The position numbers and the translations under genes are program-made. Positions 58,506 through 64,000 of a stretch of 64,000 nt of DNA are shown piece after piece. The notes under the pieces are model-generated. The model saw only the letters and a program-made list of their open reading frames with translations, was not told the DNA's origin and did no database searches. Origin of the DNA: Plasmopara viticola (Eukaryota; Oomycota; Peronosporomycetes; Peronosporales; Peronosporaceae); assembly GCA_001695595.3 (NCBI GenBank), contig MBPM02000148.1, positions 1 to 64,000 of the forward strand, in the 5' to 3' direction. How positions within the stretch are numbered: position 1 is the stretch's first letter; every line of letters starts with the position of its first letter.

Positions 58506-58782
58506 TGTTGTCGAAGATACTGGCGAAGAAACGCCTCGATCAGCGACTGCGTATCGGTAAGTACCGGTATCTGCAATCAGTTGATGACTACTTGGAGGAG
58601 CCGGTTCAAGATGGGCAAAAGATCGACTTTGGGATGGGAAGATGATTGCGCCCGGATGGTAAGTCGTTCTGATTGGCTTAGATAAACCATTGGCTTAGAG
58701 GTGGCATGTAGTTGCGAACTAAGGACCTTTAAAATATATTCACTTTGCATTTTACCAACTAGTGCACACTTGACCTTCTTCA
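58506..58782 (+). mobile_element. A5 5' LTR (277 bp)
   Basis: TGTTGTCGAAGATACTGGCG to GACCTTCTTCA. Inr TCACTTT at 58,740-58,746 and FPR CATTTTACC at 58,748-58,756. Four bases longer than the 3' LTR because the latter lost AAAC near the TTGGCTTAGAT block. Confidence 0.9.
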
Positions 58783-58798
58783 GATTATGTGCCCAAAC
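58783..58798 (+). promoter_or_regulatory. A5 primer binding site, overlaps gag ATG
   Basis: GATTATGTGCCCAAAC: two changes from the A2 and A6 site within the tRNA-complementary part. Gag starts at its ATG (58,787), giving MCPNS instead of MSPSP. Confidence 0.75.
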
Positions 58799-60023
58799 TC
58801 CGTCTTCGCAAACTCCGACACCGACTTCGCCCTTGCCATGGGCGCCTCCACCACCAACCGCATAAACAACTTCAATCGAACGAAGTTTCACACGTGGAAG
58901 TTTAAGATACAGATGGTGCTGGAGGAGCGTGACCCGTGGGAAGTGGTGAGCGGGAAGACCAAGCTGGAACGCCTGACTACTGCGCCGGACCAGAACACGT
59001 TCAAGCGCAAGTCGAGGAAGGCGCTCGCGATCATCTGTCTTGCGATGGAGGACTCGCAGCTGCCGTTGGTTCGTTCGGCGAGTGGGGCACACGATGCATG
59101 GTCGCGGCTTGAGAGACACTTCGAGAAGAAGAGCCCTGCAAATAAGCTCTTTTTTCGTCGTCGCTTCTTCACGGCCAAGATGGATGAAGGGGAAGATGTG
59201 CTCGCGCACATTAACAAGATTAAGACGCTGGCGGAGACGCTCGACGCTGGCGGAGACGCTCGACGTTGTGGGTGCTCCGGTTAGCGAGGACGACCTGGTG
59301 ATTACGCGTTTGGCAAGTCTCAGTGAGTCGTACGCGTTACTTATCACGGCACTCGAGTCAAGAGCCGACTTTTTATCGTGGGAGCTCGTCACGTCTCGGC
59401 TGCTACACGAAGACTTGAAGCGCAAAGAGCAAGGTGGCGGCGTCGTTGGAGCCGTGCACGGCCAAGTTCAAGCATTTGCGATAACACACAATGGACGACG
59501 CAAAGTACGACAAGCGTCAGTGAAGGCTACAAGTGCCTGTCACTATTGTGGAGACCATGGGCATTGGATTGCCAAGTGCCCGGCTCGAATTCGCGACAGT
59601 GCCGAGCGACAGCGATCGCAGCGTGCTAGTGTCGCGCAGAGTAACGATGATGACTCTGGCGACTATCTTTTCTCGGTTGGTGAAGCTGCCTATTCCACCA
59701 AGTCGAGCTGTGTGTGGCTAGTTGACTCGGGGGCCACTTAACAGATGACATACTCGAAAGAGTACATGAAAAACTACAAGAGAATCGACCCAGTGGATGT
59801 GCATCTCGCGGATGATGGCGTGGTTCAAGCTGTGGGAACGGGTGACATTGTAATGTCGATGTTTACGCCTCGCGGAATAAAAAAGGGTGTTCTCACTTCG
59901 GTTTGGCACATTCCTAAACTTTCGTGCAATTTATTTTCCGTTGGAAGCTTTGCAAAGGATGTTGGTCTTGTTGCGTCTGAGCGCGACGGCTGCTTTGCTG
60001 AAGCAAAAGGTCTTCGCTGGTAG
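58787..60023 (+). pseudogene. A5 gag and protease
   Basis: Starts MCPNSVFANSDTD. RINNFNRTKFHTWKFKIQMV, AMEDSQLPLVRSASGAHDAW and FTAKMDEGEDVLAHINKIKT follow. A 19-bp tandem duplication at 59,224-59,261 shifts the frame, after which VGAPVSEDDLVIT to ERQRSQRASVAQ continues, with zinc knuckle CHYCGDHGHWIAKC (about 59,536-59,577). Protease reads VWLVDSGAT with TAA at 59,739 in place of the Gln codon. Downstream MTYSKEYMKNYKRIDP, VWHIPKLSCNLFSVGSF and a TAG at 60,021 complete the region. Confidence 0.9.
59224..59261 (+). repeat. 19-bp tandem duplication in A5 gag
   Basis: GACGCTGGCGGAGACGCTC occurs twice in direct succession; other family-A gags have one copy. It adds one base modulo three and so breaks gag. 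Confidence 0.95.
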
Positions 60024-61384
60024 TTGGGCGCTCGTGAAGGAAAGGGGCTGTTTAAGCTCTGTATGAAGCGAATTATTGTGGACGAGGCCAATTTGACTAG
60101 CTCGTTGGGATGCCATGAAAACACCACGTCGTACCTCTGGCACCTTCGACTAGGTCACATTGGTCTCGGTGGTCTTTTCACAATTGTTTCAAAAGGCTGT
60201 GGAGCAGGTATTGACCTAAAGTCTGTTAACAAGTGGGAGCTGTGTAAAGGATGCGCTTTTGGTAAACACGGTTAAGCCTCATGAAGTCGTCTCCAAATCG
60301 GGCGACAAAAGTGCTTGAAGTAATTCACAGCGATGTGTGTGGACCTATGCAGACGAAATGTTCAGTGGTGAGCGATATTTCGTCACTTTTATTGACGAGA
60401 AGTCGCACATTTGTGCTGTTTACTTGCTACGGAACAAGTCTGATGTGGCCGTCAAGTTTGCTACTTTCGTTGCGATGGCCGAAAACCAGACCAACATGCG
60501 CGTCAAATCACTTTGTTGTGATAATGGTGGCGAATACAGTTCTGGAGCAATGGCAAGGATTTGTGCAGAGCGTGGAATTATTCAGAAGTTTTCGCCACCA
60601 TACACACCACAACTAAATGGGGTCGCAGAACGCATAAATCGTACACTCGTTGAATGTGGACGGTGCATGCTGGAGCACGCTTATCTTCCAAAAGCATATT
60701 GGGGCGAAGCTGTTTTAACTGCTGCGTTTCTTCGCAACCGATGTCCGACACGAACCGTTGATCATGGTGTGTCGCCGTAGTAATTGTGGACTGGCAAGAA
60801 GCCTTTGTTGGCAAATTTAAAGGTGCTTGGCTGCCATGCTTACGTCTCAAGAGAAACGATCCAAGTTTGATGCTCGTTCGGCTCGGTGCCGTTTTCATGG
60901 CTATTCAGAACATGAGAAAGCATACAGGCTTGAAGAAGCTGCTAGCGGTCGCGTTCTGATAGGTCGGGACGCAAAATTCATAAAAGATACTTTTGACGAT
61001 AAGATACCAAGTATCAAGTCATCAGAAGCTGTATTTGACGAGACCGATACAGCTGATTTCGACCGCTCGGAAAATGAAAACGCAATGCACGATGAAGACA
61101 TGGAGTCTAAAGGCAAGCAGCACTCTCAAACGCAGCCTATTGTGGATTTGGATTTTGAGCCTGGTAGGAAACGACACCAGCGACACCAATCACCAGAAAA
61201 AGCGGCGCAAATTCCAAAAGCAAAGAGGCCAAGTCGCTATTAATCGCTGGAGGAAATGTCTGCAACGGCCCAAGATTTCGAAGCGGCCTTTGTTGTGAAT
61301 TCAGTGGGAGAAATGCCGACAACCTTCAAGTCGGCAATGGAATCCAGCAACGCGGCCAAGTGATAAGAGGCGTTTGATGCTGAA
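60024..61384 (+). pseudogene. A5 integrase and linker
   Basis: YLWHLRLGHIGLGGL and CKGCAFGKHG zinc part (TAA at 60,273), IHSDVCGPMQ (first Asp), a frameshift near 60,350 and FSGERYFVTFIDEKSHICAV. CCDNGGEYSSG (second Asp) and GVAERINRTLVE (Glu) follow in one frame to TAG at 60,778. C-terminal FHGYSEHEKAYRLEEAASGR, LIGRDAKFIKDTFD and the linker DFEPGRKRHQRHQSPEKAAQ end with TAA at 61,241 after PSRY. Confidence 0.88.
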
Positions 61385-62955
61385 GTGAGTTCTCTTTGCA
61401 AGAACATGACTTGGGATTTGGTACCGCTGCCAAAAGGTCGTAAGGCTATCGGCTGTAGATGGGTCTTCCGAAGCAAGAAAAACCAAGCTGGAGAGATCGA
61501 GCGGTTCAAGGCACGACTCTGTGGCCAAGGGCTTTTCTCAAAAGTATGGTGTCGACTACGAAGAGACTTTTGCACCAGTGGCCATGATTACATCGATCAA
61601 GATTTTGCTAAGTCTGCCGGCCAAGTACAATTTGACGTTGCATCAGATGGACGTCAAGACAGCCTTTCTCAACGGCACTCTAGACGAGAGCATTTACATG
61701 GTGTAACCGGATGGATATGTCAACGACATGTACCCAAATTACGTCTGTCAGCTAAGGCGCTCCCTTTATGGTTTGAAGCAGTCGCCGCGAATGTGGAATC
61801 AGACAATTGACGCATTTATGATGGGGATGAAGTTCAAGAAGTGTGATGCAGACCATTGCATTTATGTCAAGCGGAATCATCATGACTTGATCCTAGTGGC
61901 GGTCTACGTTGATGACCTGGTGCTCGCAAGTAACAACGATAAGCTGTTAAATACGACTAAGAAAGCACTCAGCGAGCGATTCGAAAGAACGGATTTTGGT
62001 CGACGCAAGTCCTTTTTGGGAATGGAGATTGATCGAGAAAACTTCGACTGGTAACGTGTCTATTCGTCAGACTAAGCTTGCGAGTGATATCTTGAAAAAG
62101 TTCAGCATGGAAATTAGTAATCCTGTCAGGACACCTCAAGATCCAGTTCTCATGTTGACCAAGGCCATGTGCGAAGGGCGGTGTTGTCATGAAGAGACAA
62201 TGGCCAAAGTCCCATATCGAAATGCCGTTGGTTGCCTCATGTACTTGATGGTTGGGACTCGGCCGGACCTAGCAGCCTCAGTGGGAGTACTCAGTCAATT
62301 TGCTTCGGACCCATGTCCAACGCAATGGCAGGCACTCAAAAGGGTCTTTGGATACGTTCAAGGAACCAAGACGCATGACATAATGTTCCAAGCTCAAGAT
62401 CAAAAAGATCTTCGAGGATGTTCAGATGCAGATTGGGCAGGCGATTTGTAAACTCGACGAAGCACAAGCGGCTATGCTCTTATGATGAGTGGAGGTTGCA
62501 TCAGCTGGAGAAGCAAGAAACAACGGATTGTGGCACTTTCTTCGACAGAGGCAGAGTACATGGCTTTGACGGAAGCAGCTCAAGAGGCGACTTGGTTGAA
62601 AACTTTCCTGTGCGAGCTTGGTGAAGTATCAAGTAGTCAAGCGATCAAGCACTACGAAGACAGCCAAGGTTCCATCGCACTGGCCAAGAATCCCGAAATT
62701 CACAAGCGCACCAAATACATCGACATTCGCTATCATTTTATCCGCGGAAAGGTGGAAGATGGCCAAGTGGTGCTCGAGTACTGTCCAACTCAAGATATGC
62801 TGGCCGACATCATGACGAAGTCTATTCCAGCAACACAATTCTGCAAACTTCAGAGCATGTTCGGCATTCAAGCACAAAAGGCTGTCGAGTCGAGTGGGAG
62901 TGTTGACGAAGATGTTGGCGAAGAAACACCTAAGCCAGCGACTACATATCGGTAA
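61300..62955 (+). pseudogene. A5 reverse transcriptase and RNase H
   Basis: GEMPTTFKSAMESSNAAK then a TGA at 61,362; MTWDLVPLPKGRKAIGCRWV, frameshift near 61,525, AKGFSQKYGVDYEETFAPVA, HQMDVKTAFLNGTLDESIYM, TAA at 61,704, [20 protein letters not shown], and YVDD at 61,905-61,916. The palm end is frameshifted near 62,000, then YRNAVGCLMYLMVGTRPDLA, SDADWAGDL with TAA at 62,449. RNase H is open from 62,482: [40 protein letters not shown] and [17 protein letters not shown]. The frame crosses into the 3' LTR and stops at the TAA at 62,953. Confidence 0.9.
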
Positions 62956-63173
62956 GTACTGGTATCTGCAATCAATTGATGACTGCTTGGAGGATCCAGT
63001 TCAAGATGGGCAAAAAATCGACTTTGGGACGGGAAGATGATTGCGTCCGGACGGTAAGTCGCTCTGATTGGCTTAGATCATTGGCTTAGATGTAGCATGT
63101 AGTTGCGAACTAAGGACCCTTAAAATATATTCACTTTGCATTTTACCAATTAGTGCACACTTGACCTTCTTCA
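62901..63173 (+). mobile_element. A5 3' LTR (273 bp)
   Basis: TGTTGACGAAGATGTTGGCG to GACCTTCTTCA. Inr TCACTTT at 63,131-63,137 and FPR CATTTTACC at 63,139-63,147. Directly preceded by GAGTGGGAG. Confidence 0.9.
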
Positions 63174-63603
63174 AAACCATTTCCTAGCTCCCAAGACAAG
63201 CGTCAATATGATACGTTTGAGCTTTTTCACTTCGACATGTGCGGTCCCATAGAACAAGACTCTTTGGGTGGAAGCAAGTACTTGCTCCTCATTGTCGACG
63301 AAGCCAGCGGATGCATGAAGGGCTTCTGTTTAAGGGCCAAATCTAGATCCGAAGAATGCCTTAAAATCTAAATTCTCATAGTCCAGACGCAATTTAACAA
63401 ACGAGTCAAGTTTGTGAGACATGATGGAGCACGAGAATTCGAAACAAATTCGCTCAAGATCTTCTATGGCGATCAGGGTATCGAGCAGCAAGTCACGGTT
63501 CCATACGCGCATCAAACAAATGGTACAGCTGAACGGGCCATCAGAACTATAGTTACTATTGCCCGCACTTTACTGCACTATGCAAAACTTGACAAGTGCA
63601 TTT
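63174..63603 (+). pseudogene. B3': integrase fragment between two A-type LTRs
   Basis: 430-bp piece nearly identical to B3 bases from about 57,775 to 58,200 (same FHFDM-GPIEQ region, here with Cys-Gly-Pro intact, same TAA after ECLKI at 63,369, RHDGAREFETNSLKIF and NGTAERAIRTIV). It begins right after the A5 3' LTR and ends where the A6 LTR starts. The shared TAA shows B3 and B3' derive from one already inactive copy. Confidence 0.9.
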
Positions 63604-63874
63604 TATTGTCGAAGATGCTGGTGAAGAAACGCCTCGACCAGTGACTACGTATCGGTAAGTACCGGTATCTGCAATCAGTTGATGACTGTCCGAAGGAGCG
63701 GGTTCAAGATGGGGAAAAGATCGGTTTTGGGATAGGAAGATGATTGCGCCCGGATGGTAAGTCGTTCTGATTGTCTTGTGGTAGCATGTAGTTGCGAACT
63801 AAGGACCTTATAAATATAATCACTTTGCATTTTGCTAACGAGTGCCCAAGTAACTTTTTCAATTGGTTATGAGC
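63604..63874 (+). mobile_element. A6 5' LTR (271 bp)
   Basis: Starts TATTGTCGAAGATGCTGGTG (family TGTTGTCG with one change). Lacks part of the middle (GATTGTCTTGTGGTAGCATG where others have an extra GGCTTAGATAAA block). Inr TCACTTT at 63,820-63,826 and FPR CATTTTGCT at 63,828-63,836. Confidence 0.88.
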
Positions 63875-63890
63875 CCAAGCCCCGCCGACT
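63875..63890 (+). promoter_or_regulatory. A6 primer binding site, overlaps gag ATG
   Basis: GGTTATGAGCCCAAGC, identical to the A2 site. Gag ATG at 63,879. Confidence 0.82.
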
Positions 63891-64000
63891 CTGCCTTCCC
63901 GCCCCCTGACTCTGCCTTCGCCACCATGGACGCGTCTACGCCAAGCCGGATTAACAAGTTCGACGGCACCAACTTCCACAACTGGAAATTCAAATTGCAG
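63879..64000 (+). CDS. A6 gag N-terminus, runs off the window
   Basis: MSPSPADSAFPPPDSAFATM, then STPSRINKFDGTNFHNWKFK, open to the last base. Same N-terminal design as A2 and A4. Whether the element is intact cannot be told because only 40 codons are inside the window. Confidence 0.85.

Larger units (their letters stand above)
58506..63173 (+). mobile_element. A5: complete but dead family-A copia element
   Basis: 4668 bp with LTRs 58,506-58,782 and 63,172 end, PBS, gag, protease, integrase, RT and RNase H in order. It cuts the B3 integrase on the left. On the right lies a different B3-type integrase fragment. Left flank GCCTT and right flank AAACC do not match, so one flank was exchanged after insertion. 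Confidence 0.88.

Noticed and set aside
58577..59425. 282-codon minus-strand frame over the A5 LTR and gag
   Set aside because: Spans an LTR and the antisense of gag; no recognisable domain, so treated as a shadow.
29603..64000. Host genes, tRNA genes or an endogenous virus with an envelope gene
   Set aside because: All coding similarity fits copia gag, protease, integrase, RT or RNase H. No extra frame after RNase H and no tRNA-like cloverleaf was found; the tRNA-like 16-mers are primer binding sites only.

Overview
The window is non-genic repeat DNA from a eukaryote, most likely an oomycete (Phytophthora or downy mildew type). The strongest clue is in the LTRs of the copia elements. Five of them carry TCACTTT followed one base later by CATTTTNYY, an exact match to the oomycete Inr (YCAYTYY) plus FPR (CAWTTTNYY) core promoter. 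No host protein-coding gene, tRNA or rRNA could be supported.

Bases 1 to about 29,600 are one tandem satellite with a canonical 100-bp monomer, roughly 300 copies. It shows a left-to-right gradient. Bases 1-13,880 are near-identical monomers of two interspersed subtypes. Bases 13,881-14,783 are transitional. Bases 14,784 to about 23,860 form a higher-order repeat: four successive near-identical blocks of 20 or 24 diverged monomers (1992, 2392, 2398 and a partial 2.3 kb). Bases 23,860-29,600 are decayed single monomers. The array then runs directly into broken copia sequence. This layout (homogeneous core, higher-order repeats, decayed edge, retrotransposon nest) resembles a centromere or pericentromere edge.

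Bases 29,600-64,000 are Ty1/copia LTR retrotransposons nested in and recombined with one another. Two families are present (working names). Family A (A0-A6 and a minus-strand host element AM) has about 271-289 bp LTRs, gag starting MSPSP, zinc knuckle CX2CX4HX4C of CHNCGKQGHW type, IN motif HSDVCGP and RT YVDDL. Family B (inverted fragment B0; B1, B2, B3 and fragment B3') has about 290-345 bp LTRs, gag with [18 protein letters not shown] sequence, protease [14 protein letters not shown] motif HFDNCGP and RT YVDDV. Order: A0 (IN), a B LTR scrap and inverted B0 gag, A1 cut by A2, AM copy 1 (minus), a chimeric B LTR, A3 (RT/RNase H), a shared LTR, A4 interrupted by B1, AM copy 2 interrupted by B2, B3 cut by A5, B3' cut by A6, which runs off the end. 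Two nested insertions have perfect 5-bp target duplications (GCCTC for B1, GATCC for B2). Other junctions are best explained by LTR-to-LTR recombination.

All long elements carry stops, frameshifts or lost catalytic residues, so none looks autonomous. The most interesting molecular feature is the primer binding site. Both families place TTATGAGCCCAA-like sequence right after the 5' LTR. It is complementary to the anticodon stem-loop of initiator tRNA-Met (the half-tRNA primer type known from Drosophila copia), and its ATG is also the gag start codon.
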